From NCBI RefSeq assembly GCF_963678635.1, contig NC_087063.1, positions 29,896,599-29,960,598 on the forward strand: 64,000 nt of DNA, read 5' to 3'. The DNA is from Symsagittifera roscoffensis (Eukaryota; Xenacoelomorpha; Acoela; Convolutidae). Position numbers and translations under genes: made by a program. Positions 33,468 to 45,287 of the stretch are shown here, piece by piece; the first letter of the stretch is position 1; each line of letters starts with the position of its first letter. The notes beneath the pieces are model-generated. The model had not been told where the DNA came from and made no database searches. It saw only the letters and a list, made by a program, of their open reading frames with translations.

Positions 33468-35597
33468 AATTTGGAGGACTAATGAAGCTGACACGTTGTC
33501 CAGAGCAGATGAGAGAGAAGGTGAGGAAATTAGACATGAAGAAAGCCACTGACTCCTGGATTAAGATAAGAGACTTGAGACACACTCTTATCCAGTATCT
33601 CTTACAACAAAATCGCTTTGGAACGGGAGAAGATGAGACTATCGAAAGGGAAGAAGATGTGAGACGACATGTTGGGGGCATGCCCCTACTAACCGATCTG
33701 AGCTTGGCTATGAGGACCGATCCCTTAGCGTTGATCAGAGGAGCCACGGAGTTTGTGACAGTGATCTATGGATCAGCAGTCACGTTTGCGATCCCTGATG
33801 TTAAGGTGGAGGCGTATAGGAGGTCGGTGCTGCACCTGAACCTCATATCAGCAGTGGACGGTAGTGCGCTGAACTGGTGTGAGCAGCACGTGTTGCGGGA
33901 GCTCATGAGCGAAGATCTGTTATTTGCGAAAATATCAGAGCCAGAAATGACAATCATCAATTTTGACAATCATTTCCGAAGTAGAGAGAGGGCACATCGA
34001 GGTGTTTCCGAAGCTCTGGAATCTGAGACCCTATGATAAGACGAATGGTGAAATAACCCGAGTTCCTCGTCTCACTGCAGCATATCACAGGGTGAGAGAA
34101 GAGACGAAAGACTGGGGTGATTACGAGAAGCTGCCAGAAGAAATTCCGGAATTCCCTCTGATAAGAAGGATGTTGCTCGGAGCAGTCTCCGTGGTACAAA
34201 CTCCTAGGTTGAGAGCATTTGAAACCAATGAAAGGAGAGTAGGGAAATTCGTGGGAACGATGGATCCATACTTTGTGGGGAGGAATGCTGCCGTGTTACA
34301 GTATACACGATTTGCCTATACGGATCAAGCGACGAGAAGGCGAATACGCAACGCCGCGACTCCCAAGCCTGGAGGATTTGATAAGGAATGGGCGGGATTA
34401 GGCTTGGCGCCTATGAAGATGAGAGGCAGAACCAAACTGTCTGAGGCCTCCTCGATCCCGACTAGTGTGAAACCGGAGTTGACAGTAGGAGGAACGCTGC
34501 AGACGAGAACCTTCGGCTGTAAGGAAATCAAAGCGGTCCATGGAGAAGAGGAAGATGGATTGGCCGGCACACTGATCATACCAAAATTTCTGGAAGAGGC
34601 CGACATTTGGAAGCAAGGACCCTCAAGCTCGAAGAAGGATACGTCAGAAGGAGATGATGGGCAGGGAAGAAGCCGTCAAACGGAAGAGCCCATGCAACAA
34701 GATGCAAATCAAGCTGGTGGGGAAGACGACAGGGCATCGACAGGAGGAGTATCCAGCCTGGATTTCAATTTCCTCAGTGATTTTGAGAACAACGCGGATA
34801 CGTTGGAGGCGACTGAGCCAACAGATGAAGGCACTTCGACACTGGAACCTCCGTCGGCCTTTACAGAAATGAAACGGAATTTGCCGGAGAGCAGCTCTCC
34901 GGGCAATTCGAGAAATAGCGAACAAAGAATCCTCATGGAATCACCTAGGAGAAGAAGAATAGAAGGCTCTGCCAGAGTACCTTTCTTGGGAACATTGCCC
35001 GAAGAAGAGTGGGAAGTACATCACCGAGACCATGAAAGTAGGACGGGATGTAGATTGGACAGAGTGGCGTTCATGGAAGAAGTCTGGACAGTGGTTAAGA
35101 GCTGTGGGACCCAGTCCATGTTGAAAGTAGGTCTCAATCGACCATTGATGCGGGAAGTCCTTGATAAACTTGATGAGTGTGAAGGAAGGTTGAGTGAGTT
35201 GTTGGTTGACTCAGCCACTGATAAAAGTGAAGCGAACTCTCCCATCAAGATGATACCGCAGGATGATAAAGGAGAGGTGGTATATCTGTCAAGAACCAGG
35301 AAGGGAACGATGCGATCGAAATTGGTGATTGATAAGATCAACGAGATGAAGATGAAGTTAGGCAGCAAAGTGATACCGAGGAGAGTAGGAAAGACGAAGG
35401 TGAATTCAGAGATATCGATGAAAGCTGTCAATTCAGCGAAAAGAAAACGAGTCGAAGAGGTCATGGATTTAGGACAAGGTGATTATCAACTGCCTGGCAC
35501 GGACAAAATGTTAACTGATGTAGCGATGGTGCCACCCATTCTCATGGCAGGGATAAAGTCAACAAGTTCAAATTCAAAAGGAGTGACCGCACTCTGA
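33468..35597 (+). pseudogene. Uncharacterised middle region of the giant protein
   Basis: A frameshift near 33470 moves coding to 33482-34036, and another near 34030 moves it to a long frame that ends at 35597. Features: LIRGATEFVTVIYGSAVTFA, SVLHLNLISAVDGSALNWCE and, later, an acidic low-complexity stretch (about 34620-34860) followed by a basic segment (SPRRRRIEGSARVPFLG) and KKxR-type clusters near 35380-35460 that could be nuclear localisation signals. The frame at 34037-35597 is about 520 codons without a stop. No known domain seen. Confidence 0.6.
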
Positions 35598-36520
35598 CTG
35601 GAGCAACCTTAGAAATGGAAATACTCAGCCAATGTGGAGAAAGCACAATGAAAGACTTTAAACCATCTCCCATGAACTACGGAAAGAGAAGTGTCGCAGG
35701 ACAACGAGTACCAGTGGAGTATAATCGACTGACAGTGTCGGAGACGGTGTCAATAGATGAACCCGCCGGTGGATACATGGAGATGTTGGAATACCGAAAC
35801 TCGGCTAGAGGGTATCTGATGGCTCTGGAAGACGAGAGTGCCATGGAGGGTTATCTGGAAACGATGTTGCAAGGCACCACCCTCAAGCAGAAGGCGTACG
35901 GGACTCTAGCGTCGTCTGAGATGCAGGCGGAAACGATCGAGCAATTAGTGAGCCTTCCATGGAAAGCAGTGGTGTTAAGGTACTTTGAAGAGGAGATGAG
36001 GACTACGCCGAGAATACACGCTCTCCTGGCAGTACCTTACGTGAAAACTGAAGTACAACTGAGGTTCGCCTGGTGCTTGATGGGATTAACTCGCGGGGAA
36101 CATGACTCAAAGGAAAGGAAAAGGTCAAAAGAAGAAAAGGTATTCCTGATGACGAACCTGAGGGATCTGATAATCCAGGAGGGAATGGCAGTAGCGTGCG
36201 CGAAGCGGAGAGATGCTCTCTGTTTCATTCGATTCCTGATAGAGCAGATTTCAGTACCAGCATTGAACACCTGTGTGAAGATGCTGAGGGAGGGCGATGA
36301 ACGAGCAAAAGCCTTACTCTTGCTAGCACTACTGGAAATGCATCAGAGCAAGCCGATGAGGGTGAATATGAAAGAACCTGAAGAGTTAGAGCCCATGAGA
36401 AAGATAGACGAAATCAGGAGATTTTCAAACAAGGAGCTGAGACTCACTAAAGAATCTATGGGGGCACTGCCGAAATTCAGTGAGTACTGTGGACCGATCA
36501 AGAAGAAGTCGTACAGCTAA
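35598..36520 (+). pseudogene. Uncharacterised region of the giant protein, copy 2
   Basis: A short frameshift near 35590 leads into an open frame that includes MEILSQCGESTMKDF (35615) and runs to TAA 36518-36520. It contains EPAGGYMEMLEYRNSARGYL, RYFEEEMRTTPRIHALLAV and a helical, charged C-terminus ending GPIKKKSYS. The TAA after KKKSYS is present in all three copies (28351, 36518, 41382), so it is either an original stop or a mutation older than the duplications. The sequence after it is still protein-like in the same frame. Confidence 0.6.
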
Positions 36521-38049
36521 GTGTCCGGAATCATAGGGATAGCGTACAACCCTTTCCTGAGTGAAGACATACGCGATTGCTTCTTTGATTACGAGCAGGC
36601 AGTGTTGCTAAGATCTGGACGTCGAGAATTGTAACGATTAAGAGCGCTAATAATCCGCAGACCAAATTGGGACTGGTCTTGGAAGAAAAGGTGACTGCAC
36701 CTTCCGTACCAAAATTCGACAAAAGAGTGGAGTTTGGGTTGTGATTCTCAGATGAACTACTGAGAACGAGCTTGAGGGTAGTGTGGGACTGATGAGACCA
36801 TCATGGTGTCCTAGTCCCAATGCTGACTCGATATTACGGGCGACACAAGATGTGCAGAGGGAGCTGAATGCAGACTGTAGCCTGTGTGACCTTAACATCA
36901 TATATAATGTGATGATAACAGCCTCTAGGAGCAACGGGAAAGACTGGGTCAAACCTGGTAGCTGTCTGGCGGAAGTCTGTGGACTGGAAGGTAACGTTTG
37001 TGGAGGTCTGGATTGTGTGAAAACCCTAGAGAGACAACACAAGCAATTGACGATATTGTTTGGGAATGTCGTGATGAAAGCAAGGACGGAAAGGGAACTG
37101 ATCGCAGATTGCCATGGAGGAACTGAGGTGAATCTAGTGACTGCACTAGGATTCTACAGCATGTTTGGTTCTCTAGAGTCACTATTGAATCTAGAACAGA
37201 GACATGAGATGGTCACAGCCATCAGTGTGGAAGTGTTCTCAGGAGTTTTGCAAACTGAGCAGAAGCACATAGGAAAATGGAGGGAAGCGATCGAGGCGGA
37301 AATGAACATCAGACACAGTGAGAATTATTGTAGACCATCAGGAGCACGATATTTGGTGGGATCGACATTGGCTCCAATGTGCAAGAGCAGATACCCGGTG
37401 TATTTCGTAGCTGTGGATAAAAAGAGTACGAGAACGATCGTGGATCAAGCCTTCTCAGTGCCAAAGTGTGTGAGACTAACAAGAATGTCCAAAAAATCTT
37501 AAGAGTTGCTATGTAAGATGTTCTCAGCAGTTCCAGAGAGAACAAAGGAGGAGTTGGAATCGATACTGGGAAGGAAGTTCATGGGATACGTGAGTGGGAA
37601 CTTCAGTGACTTTGAGAGACAGAAACAGAGAGGATCAACCGTTACAGATTACAATACAGTAGACGAGATTGATGAAGTCCACCGAGTGATGATGGAAGTG
37701 GAACCATTACTGGAAGCTTCGGGAAAACGTAATTGGAGGAGCATCATGTTGACACATGACGAGTTTCCCTGCCACTGCTTGCTGCAGACCTGGTGGTATC
37801 CCGAGCGTAGTAATCTGGTGTTGATCTGGGACTCTGGAGAGCTGCTCTCCATGGGTTTACCGGACTCATCACGGCCCATAACAATAGTGATAGTGGGAGT
37901 TATGATGGCGATAAGGTGGCTGGAGGCTCATGTGAGAGAGAACAATAGACAGGAGGCGCCAACGAGAGAACAATTACAGAAGTTGGATTGTCTGAAAGAT
38001 TTAGATCTTTTTGAGACAACGTGCAAGATTCTGAACACTTTGTGGTGAC
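36521..38049 (+). pseudogene. C-terminal region of the giant protein, copy 2, truncated
   Basis: Readable in pieces: VSGIIGIAYNPFLSEDIRDCF in the old frame, then from 36783 a frame with RATQDVQRELNAD and ALGFYSMFGSLESLL to 37502. The TAA at 37500-37502 stands where copy 3 has the Tyr codon of KKFYELLCK. From 37503 the frame continues (RTKEELESILGRKFMGYV, TWWYPERSNLVLIWDSGELL) until DLFETTCKILNTLW. There about 830 bases found in copy 3 are missing and the sequence jumps to the 3' untranslated region. Confidence 0.65.
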
Positions 38050-38500
38050 ATGAAAGGCTTGGGTAATCTCTTGAAGAGGGAGATTGTTTCATTGTTCTTT
38101 CTAACCACTGAGTTCTTTAATTTTAAAATTCAGGACAATAACAACTAACATTTCCGAAGGGAAGAAGCGTAGTAGGATAATTTTAGCTTGTTGGTTGGCA
38201 GGACTGTCCTGCAAACCAACACCTTTTAAAACCTAGGAAAAAAAGTTTCAATTCAGGGCATTGACGTTGAAAGTCAGAAAAAATGTTTTATCTTAGGTCA
38301 TATCCTCAAAGTGCAGATTAGTGAGCAAATTTAGAAGGCTATAGCAATAGAGTATGATACCATTTATGTTCTGCAGTGAGTCGATATGACGTAGATAAAA
38401 GTAATTTCGTGCATTTTGTAAATTATGTTCGATGACACAGTACCAATTTTACGATTATTGCGAGACTCAATTGGGACTTAATTAGGTTGTCCGGGGAGTA
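38036..38500 (+). other. 3' untranslated region of the element, copy 2
   Basis: No coding frame. It matches 43731-44190. It has an inverted repeat around TTGGTTGGCAGGACTGTCCTGCAAACCAAC (38191-38220; arms about 13 bases, perfect in the other copy at 43885-43914 except at the centre). Directly before the LTR is TTGTCCGGGGAGTA, where GGGGAG is the only purine run fit to prime plus-strand DNA. Confidence 0.6.
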
Positions 38501-39411
38501 TGTGACATTCGACCAGAATGGACGAAAATGCAGATTCGAAATTTTAGCAGCTAACCTTCCGAATTAGCAGTTTTGAAAGATTAGCAGTGTTATTGGAACG
38601 ATTAGCCAAACTGTGAAGGCTAGAATATTCTGGTGTTTCAACTTTTTAAATTTTCGAAGTATGACGTCATATTTCTGAGAAACGTCAGAAACGGCCATTT
38701 TGGCAGAAAAAACGAAATGAAACACAACAACAACAACAGTAGTTGCGACGATAACAACGGAAAAACTTAGAATCGGAATTAGAGACGAGCAGAAATAGCA
38801 GAGACCGTTCCGAGTTGCAACTATTGTATCGCTACAATAGTTGCAAGGCCGTTGCGTTGCGAGCAACGGTGAAGGGTAGAAGACAGCCTTCCGGAAGGAA
38901 AATAGAGGTCTTATTTCCCCGGATTCGAGAATCCGGAGGGGTCTCGGGATTTGGACTGAAACTATTTTACATAAAATTTTAGCTTCCCAATTATGTCCTG
39001 AGTTGAATTTAATTAACATCTGAATTCATTTTGCTAGCATGAGAAGCTAGGAGTTGGGGGAAAGGGTTGATCCATCTTCGATGGAGATGATGATTTTTAT
39101 CTACTGAACAAAAACAAAAGTAATACAATAAATAGTAGTAGCCCTGTTTTTAGGAGTGACCTCGTGGTCTTGGGATACTGTGACCCAGCCATGAGCTCAC
39201 TATTTCTGCATGTAATTAAGTTAATTTGAGCGTTCTGGTCGAAGCAGGGGAACAGTAACGTTTTTGTCGACCCGATGTTGAAAAGACCACCAAAAGAACT
39301 GGCTTAGTAGAGACGGTGAAAAGCATGTAGAGCTCTGTTTAGACGTTGGCCAATCGTCTTAGAACCTAGCTTTATTTTCCGTCGATATGTATCTTCCGGG
39401 CGAATAGTACA
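38501..39411 (+). repeat. LTR, extra copy made by tandem duplication
   Basis: TGTGACATT...AGTACA, 911 bp. It is closer to the LTR at 44191-45092 than to the 5' LTR, and both are followed by the same flank (AGCTTTATTCC). This fits copying together with the flank rather than a separate insertion. The perfect 14-bp hairpin is at 38815-38846. Confidence 0.88.
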
Positions 39412-40004
39412 AGCTTTATTCCACTGTTTTTTGCGTGTACCGGAGGAGCAGCACCAGGCTCTACAAAAACCGTCCGGAAACTAGCAGAGAAACTAAGCGA
39501 AAAACATAACGATCGGAACGAATGATACTCGGACAGAATAAACTTTATAAGAACCAAAATAAGTTATGAACTTCTGAAGAGAGCAATCCTCAGCCTTAGG
39601 GGGTGAAAAATCTTTAAAATAAATCCAACATAGACAATTCTATGTGTGCTATAATCGAGGAGGGTAGATTTTAATTGACAATTCTCTTGATGCATTAAAA
39701 TCGATTTGATTTATTCATAAAATTTTGACGATGTATTTATATAGCGTTGGTACGGCCCTATCCAACCTGTGCACGTACCGACGCATGACGGAAGGGCCTA
39801 TTTTAATTGACCTTTTTCTTTTTTTTTTTAAATACAATAGTTTAAGTGACTATAATACTGAAACATTTCTGAAAGTTTTACATTTCAAACCTTCATTATA
39901 ATTGTTTTGTCCAGTGGAACGGTAGTCGATGTGTAATCAAGACGATTCTCAAAAAACGTCCAAAGAACTGGAACGATGCCGCAAAATCAGAAAGCGAATT
40001 AACG
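39412..40004 (+). repeat. Duplicated flank of the element (RTX end and beyond)
   Basis: It repeats 45093-45679 nearly base for base. The first part codes for the C-terminal RTX segment (FIPLFFACTGG...). It ends at AAAGCGAATTAAC, fused to element coding sequence at 40004/40005 with almost no shared bases. Confidence 0.85.
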
Positions 40005-41384
40005 ACCATTGATGCGGGAAGTCCTTGATAAACTTGATGAGTGTGAAGGAAGGTTGAGTGAGTTGTTGGTTGACTCAGCCACTGATAAAAGTGAAGCGAA
40101 CTCTCCCATCAAGATGATACCGCAGGATGATAAAGGAGAGGTGGTATATCTGTCAAGAACCAGGAAGGGAACGATGCGATCGAAATTGGTGATTGATAAG
40201 ATCAACGAGATGAAGATGAAGTTAGGCAGCAAAGTGATACCGAGGAGAGTAGGAAAGACGAAGGTGAATTCAGAGATATCGATGAAAGCTGTCAATTCAG
40301 CGAAAAGAAAACGAGTCGAAGAGGTCATGGATTTAGGACAAGGTGATTATCAACTGCCTGGCACGGACAAAATGTTAACTGATGTAGCGATGGTGCCACC
40401 CATTCTCATGGCAGGGATAAAGTCAACAAGTTCAAATTCAAAAGGAGTGACCGCACTCTGACTGGAGCAACCTTAGAAATGGAAATACTCAGCCAATGTG
40501 GAGAAAGCACAATGAAAGACTTTAAACCATCTCCCATGAACTACGGAAAGAGAAGTGTCGCAGGACAACGAGTACCAGTGGAGTATAATCGACTGACAGT
40601 GTCGGAGACGGTGTCAATAGATGAACCCGCCGGTGGATACATGGAGATGTTGGAATACCGAAACTCGGCTAGAGGGTATCTGATGGCTCTGGAAGACGAG
40701 AGTGCCATGGAGGGTTATCTGGAAACGATGTTGCAAGGCACCACCCTCAAGCAGAAGGCGTACGGGACTCTAGCGTCGTCTGAGATGCAGGCGGAAACGA
40801 TCGAGCAATTAGTGAGCCTTCCATGGAAAGCAGTGGTGTTAAGGTACTTTGAAGAGGAGATGAGGACTACGCCGAGAATACACGCTCTCCTGGCAGTACC
40901 TTACGTGAAAACTGAAGTACAACTGAGGTTCGCCTGGTGCTTGATGGGATTAACTCGCGGGGAACATGACTCAAAGGAAAGGAAAAGGTCAAAAGAAGAA
41001 AAGGTATTCCTGATGACGAACCTGAGGGATCTGATAATCCAGGAGGGAATGGCAGTAGCGTGCGCGAAGCGGAGAGATGCTCTCTGTTTCATTCGATTCC
41101 TGATAGAGCAGATTTCAGTACCAGCATTGAACACCTGTGTGAAGATGCTGAGGGAGGGCGATGAATGAGCAAAAGCCTTACTCTTGCTAGCACTACTGGA
41201 AATGCATCAGAGCAAGCCGATGAGGGTGAATATGAAAGAACCTGAAGAATTAGAGCCCATGAGAAAGATAGACGAAATCAGGAGATTTTCAAACAAGGAG
41301 CTGAGACTCACTAAAGAATCTATGGGGGCACTGCCGAAATTCAGTGAGTACTGTGGACCGATCAAGAAGAAGTCGTACAGCTAA
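40005..41384 (+). pseudogene. Uncharacterised region of the giant protein, copy 3
   Basis: It starts in mid-protein (the equivalent of 35141) and carries the same frames as copy 2: 40009-40461, then 40479-41384. A TGA at 41166-41168 (CGA in copy 2) is private to this copy. It ends at the shared TAA after KKKSYS. Near-identical to 35141-36520. Confidence 0.7.
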
Positions 41385-43062
41385 GTGTCCGGAATCATAG
41401 GGATAGCGTACAACCCTTTCCTGAGTGAAGACATACGCGATTGCTTCTTTGATTACGAGCAGGCAGTGTTGCTAAGATCTGGACGTCGAGAATTGTAACG
41501 ATTAAGAGCGCTAATAATCCGCAGACCAAATTGGGACTGGTCTTGGAAGAAAAGGTGACTGCACCTTCCGTACCAAAATTCGACAAAAGAGTGGAGTTTG
41601 GGTTGGGATTCTCAGATGAACTACTGAGAACGAGCTTGAGGGTAGTGTGGGACTGATGATACCATCATGGTGTCCTAGTCCCAATGCTGACTCGATATTA
41701 CGGGCGACACAAGATGTGCAGAGGGAGCTGAATGCAGACTGTAGCCTGTGTGACCTTAACATCATATATAATGTGATGATAACAGCCTCTAGGAGCAACG
41801 GGAAAGACTGGGTCAAACCTGGTAGCTGTCTGGCGGAAGTCTGTGGACTGGAAGGTAACGTTTGTGGAGGTCTGGATTGTGTGAAAACCCTAGAGATACA
41901 ACACAAGCAATTGACGATATTGTCTGGGAATGTCGTGATGAAAGTAAGGACGGAAACGGAACTGATCGCAGATTGCCATGGAGGAACTGAGGTGAATCTA
42001 GTGACTGCACTAGGATTCTACAGCATGTTTGGTTCTCTAGAGTCACTCTTGAATCTAGAACAGAGACATGAGATGGTCACAGCCATCAGTGTAGAAGTGT
42101 TCTCAGGAGTTTTGCAAACTGAGCAGAAGCACATAGGAAAATGGAGGGAAGCGATCGAGACGGAAATGAACATCAGACACAGTGAGAATTATTGTAGACC
42201 ATCAGGAGCACGATATTTGGTGGGATCGACATTGGCTCCAATGTGCAAGAGCAGATACCCGGTGTATTTCGTAGCTGTGGATAAAAAGAGTACGAGAACG
42301 ATCGTGGATCAAGCCTTCTCAGTGCCAAAGTGTGTGAGACTAACAAGAATGTCCAAAAAATTTTACGAGTTGCTATGTAAGATGTTCTCAGCAGTTCCAG
42401 AAAGAACAAAGGAGGAGTTGGAATCGATACTGGGAAGGAAGTTCATGGGATACGTGAGTGGGAACTTCAGTGACTTTGAGAGACAGAAACAGAGAGGATC
42501 AACCGTTACAGATTACAATACAGTAGACGAGATTGATGAAGTCCACCGAGTGATGATGGATGTGGAACCATTACTGGAAGCTTCGGGAAAACGTAATTGG
42601 AGGAGCATCATGTTGACACATGACGAGTTTGCCTGCCACTGCTTGCTGCAGACCTGGTGGTATCCCGAGCGTAGTAATCTGGTGTTGATCTGGGACTCTG
42701 GAGAGCTGCTCTCCATGGGTTTACCGGACTCATCACGGCCCATAACAATAGTGATAGTGGGAGTTATGATGGCGATAAGGTGGCTGGAGGCTCATGTGAG
42801 AGAGAACAATAGACAGGAGGCGCCAACGAGAGAACAATTGCAGAAGTTGGATTGTCTGAAAGATTTAGATCTTTTTGAGACAACGTGCAAGATTCTGAAC
42901 ATTCCGATGGAAGTAAAGAAGATATGGGCGAGAAGACGACTGATGCCATGGTTTAGAGCCAACATGACTGCATGGTTGTACGAGTATGCAAAAAAGCATA
43001 TGTCGAAGCACGGCAGAATGTACAGTGGGTATCAGCTGGACATTTCAAGCGAGCTTTCGTGA
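41385..43062 (+). pseudogene. C-terminal region of the giant protein, copy 3
   Basis: This is the best preserved copy of this part. From 41647 the frame is open for 471 codons: RATQDVQRELNAD, ADCHGGTEVNLVTALGFYS, FGSLESLLNLEQRHEMV, GRKFMGYVSGNFSDF, TWWYPERSNLVLIWDSG and PITIVIVGVMMAIRWLEAHV, ending with a helical basic stretch (WARRRLMPWFRANMTAW). The Tyr codon at about 42364 is intact where copy 2 has a stop. No domain recognised; the hydrophobic strand PITIVIVGVMM resembles the core strands of the SGNH-like regions further upstream, but I would not call a third domain. Confidence 0.65.
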
Positions 43063-43367
43063 CTCATCGGAATGCAGTGACCACCGCGGTGAAAAAAATT
43101 TCCAGGACAAATAAACGTAGTGGAAAGGAAAAAGAAGAGATGTTGAAGGAAGATTTGGAGAGGAACGTGACGTTGTGTCTCCACAATAGCTTCTGCAGGA
43201 ACAGAGAATCTAACGTGGATCCCCTACCTTGTTGTAAACAGAGGGTAGAAGAGCAGAAGTGTTGGAGGACTGCTTCCAACAGCGTCAGAATAGCTAACGA
43301 TGTGTTGCAAGACACAGAAACTGAAAATGCAGAGTCAATGTCGCAGGAGGAGGAGATGGAGCATTGA
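42972..43367 (+). pseudogene. C-terminus of the giant protein (after frameshift)
   Basis: Coding probably shifts frame near 43030 and ends at TGA 43365-43367. The last 110 residues are basic and then acidic (FKRAFVTHRNAVTTAVKKIS, KEKEEMLKEDLERN, ENAESMSQEEEMEH), with five cysteines in the middle. No motif recognised. This stretch is missing from copy 2 by deletion. Confidence 0.5.
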
Positions 43368-44190
43368 CAAATGGCCAAAAAACAAGATGCAAAAGGAAAG
43401 AAAATTAGAAGAATTTAGAAGTTTGAGAACTTCTAAACGACCAGGGAAGAGGAAACAAAGAAGTGACGAAAGAGAAGAAGTTAAAACTCAGAATTTTTTA
43501 TGTGTGTGAGAAAACTCAAGTGAGAAACTAAGCCACCAAGTTGTAATTGAAAACTGAAACATTTGGTTCAGTTTTGAACATTGAAGGATTTGTTGCATTT
43601 ATGAATTTGCATTTTGATTTTAGTTAGTGGCTTTAGAGACACTTACTATTTATTTAGAAAGGCTTGAGTAAGGAGTATATTTAAATATTCCAGCCTGCAT
43701 GACTGTTTTTAATCAACTAGGAGAACTGATCACTTTGTGGTGACATGAAAGGCTTGGGTAATCTCTTGAAGAGGGAGATTGTTTCATTGTTCTTTCTAAC
43801 CACTGAGTTCTTTAATTTTAAAATTCAGGACAATAACAACTAACATTTCCGAAGGGAAGAAGCGTAGTAGGATAATTTTAGCTTGTTGGTTTGCAGGACT
43901 GTCCTGCAAACCAACACCTTTTAAAACCTAGGAAAAAAGTTTCAATTCAGGGCATTGACGTTGAAAGTCAGAAAAAATGTTTTATCTTAGGTCATATCCT
44001 CAAAGTGCAGATTAGTGAGCAACTTTAGAAGGCTATAGCAATAGAGTATGATACCATTTATATTCTGCAGTCGATATGACGTAGATAAAAGTAATTTCGT
44101 GCATTTTGTAAATTATGTTCGATGACACAGTACCAATTTTACGATTATTGCGAGACTCAATGGGGACTTAATTAGGTTGTCCGGGGAGTA
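43368..44190 (+). other. 3' untranslated region of the element, copy 3
   Basis: No clear coding frame, though 43368-43509 is Arg/Lys/Glu-rich in one frame and may be an old coding tail. An inverted repeat, TTGGTTTGCAGGACTGTCCTGCAAACCAA, lies at about 43886-43914: 14-base arms that meet almost without a loop. The stretch ends GTCCGGGGAGTA just before the LTR. Confidence 0.6.
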
Positions 44191-45092
44191 TGTGACATTC
44201 GACCAGAATGGACGAAAATACAGATTCGAAATTTTAGCAGCTAACCTTCCGAATTAGCAGTTTTGAAAGATTAGCAGTGTTATTGGAACGATTAGCCAAA
44301 CTGTGAAGGCTAGAATATTCTGGTGTTTCAACTTTTTAAATTTTCGAAGTATGACGTCATATTTCTGAGAAACGTCAGAAACGGCCATTTTGGCAGAAAA
44401 ACCGAAATGAAACACAACAACAACAGTAGTTGCGACGATAACAACGGAAAAACTTAGAATCGGAATTAGAGACGAGCAGAAATAGCAGAGACCGTTCCGA
44501 GTTGCAACTATTGTATCGCTACAATAGTTGCAAGGCCGTTGCGTTGCGAGCAACGGTGAAGGGTAGAAGACAGCCTTCCGGAAGGAAAATAGAGGTCTTA
44601 TTTCCCCAGATTCGAGAATCCGGAGGGGTCTCGGGATTTGGACTGAAACTATTATGCTATTAGCTTCCCTATTATGTCCTGAGTTGAATTTAATTAACAT
44701 CTGAATTCATTTTGCTAGTATGAGAAGCTAGGAGTTGGGGGAAAGGGTTGATCCATCTTCGATGGAGATGATGATTTTTATCTACTGAACAAAAACAAAA
44801 GTAATACAATAAATAGTAGTAGCCCTGTTTTTAGGAGTGACCTCGTGGTCTTGGGATACTGTGACCCAGCCATGAGCTCACTATTTCTGCATGTAATTAA
44901 GTTAATTTGAGCGTTCTGGTCGAAGCAGGGGAACAGTAACGTTTTTGTCGACCCGATGTTGAAAAGACCAACAAAAGAACTGGCTTAGTAGAGACGGTGA
45001 AAAGCATGTAGAGCTCTGTTTAGACGTTGGCCAATCGTCTTAGAACCTAGCTTTATTTTCCGTCGATATGTATCTTCCGGGCGAATAGTACA
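44191..45092 (+). repeat. 3' LTR of the giant element
   Basis: 902 bp, TGTGACA...TACA. The sequence after it (AGCTTTATTCC...) continues the RTX reading frame broken at 9052. It holds the perfect hairpin 44502-44533. Its differences from the 5' LTR are scattered, which shows an old insertion. Confidence 0.88.
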
Positions 45093-45287
45093 AGCTTTAT
45101 TCCACTGTTTTTTGCGTGTACCGGAGGAGCAGCACCAGGCTCTACAAAAACCGTCCGGAAACTAGCAGAGAAACTAAGCGAAAAACATAACGATCGGAAC
45201 GAATGATACTCGGACAGAATAAACTTTATAAGAACCAAAATAAGTTATGAACTTCTGAAGAGAGCAATCCTCAGCCTTAGGGGGTGA
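45093..45287 (+). pseudogene. RTX element, C-terminal end
   Basis: Frame SFIPLFFACTGG, then KLAEKLSEKHNDRNE, a TGA, and ISYELLKRAILSLRG ending at TGA 45285-45287. This is the usual C-terminus of the RTX group of RTs (FTPLVF-TGG ... LLRSAI-LRG, from memory) and continues 9052. It marks the right border of the giant insertion. Confidence 0.75.

Larger units (their letters stand above)
24776..33893 (+). repeat. 4559-bp tandem duplication of the SGNH half
   Basis: Unit 1 (24776-29334) and unit 2 (29335 onward) start with the same GTGTTATGTTATTAAGA sequence, and the coiled-coil ORF starts are exactly 4559 bases apart. The junction joins PKCV-coding sequence to the spacer at the shared GTGT. Unit 1 lacks about 3.6 kb (between the bases matching 32376 and 35981), so the stated end is only one unit length after the junction. 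Homology of unit 2 with unit 1 is collinear to about 32375 and resumes at 35981-37468. Confidence 0.85.
9053..45092 (+). mobile_element. Giant LTR retroelement (Ty3/gypsy-type gag-pol plus SGNH half)
   Basis: Direct terminal repeats of about 0.9 kb with TG...CA ends lie at 9053 and 45092, and all coding frames between them are on the plus strand. The insertion is proven by its target. RTX reads ...LDAEHSS up to 9052 and resumes at 45093 with the matching FIPLFFACTGG continuation, with only AGC (or AGCT) duplicated. Internal order: primer site, long leader, gag, protease, RT, RNase H, integrase, macro-like frame, coiled-coil ORF, SGNH hydrolase and a very long uncharacterised coding region. 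I see no second LTR pair inside, so the gag-pol half and the SGNH half belong to one element. The observed 36 kb includes three later tandem duplications; the unduplicated element would be about 24 kb, far above the usual 5-10 kb. Confidence 0.88.

Noticed and set aside
38501..45092. Second, independent LTR element in the 3' part
   Set aside because: Both LTR copies have the same RTX flank and the segment starts in mid-protein, so it is a tandem duplication.
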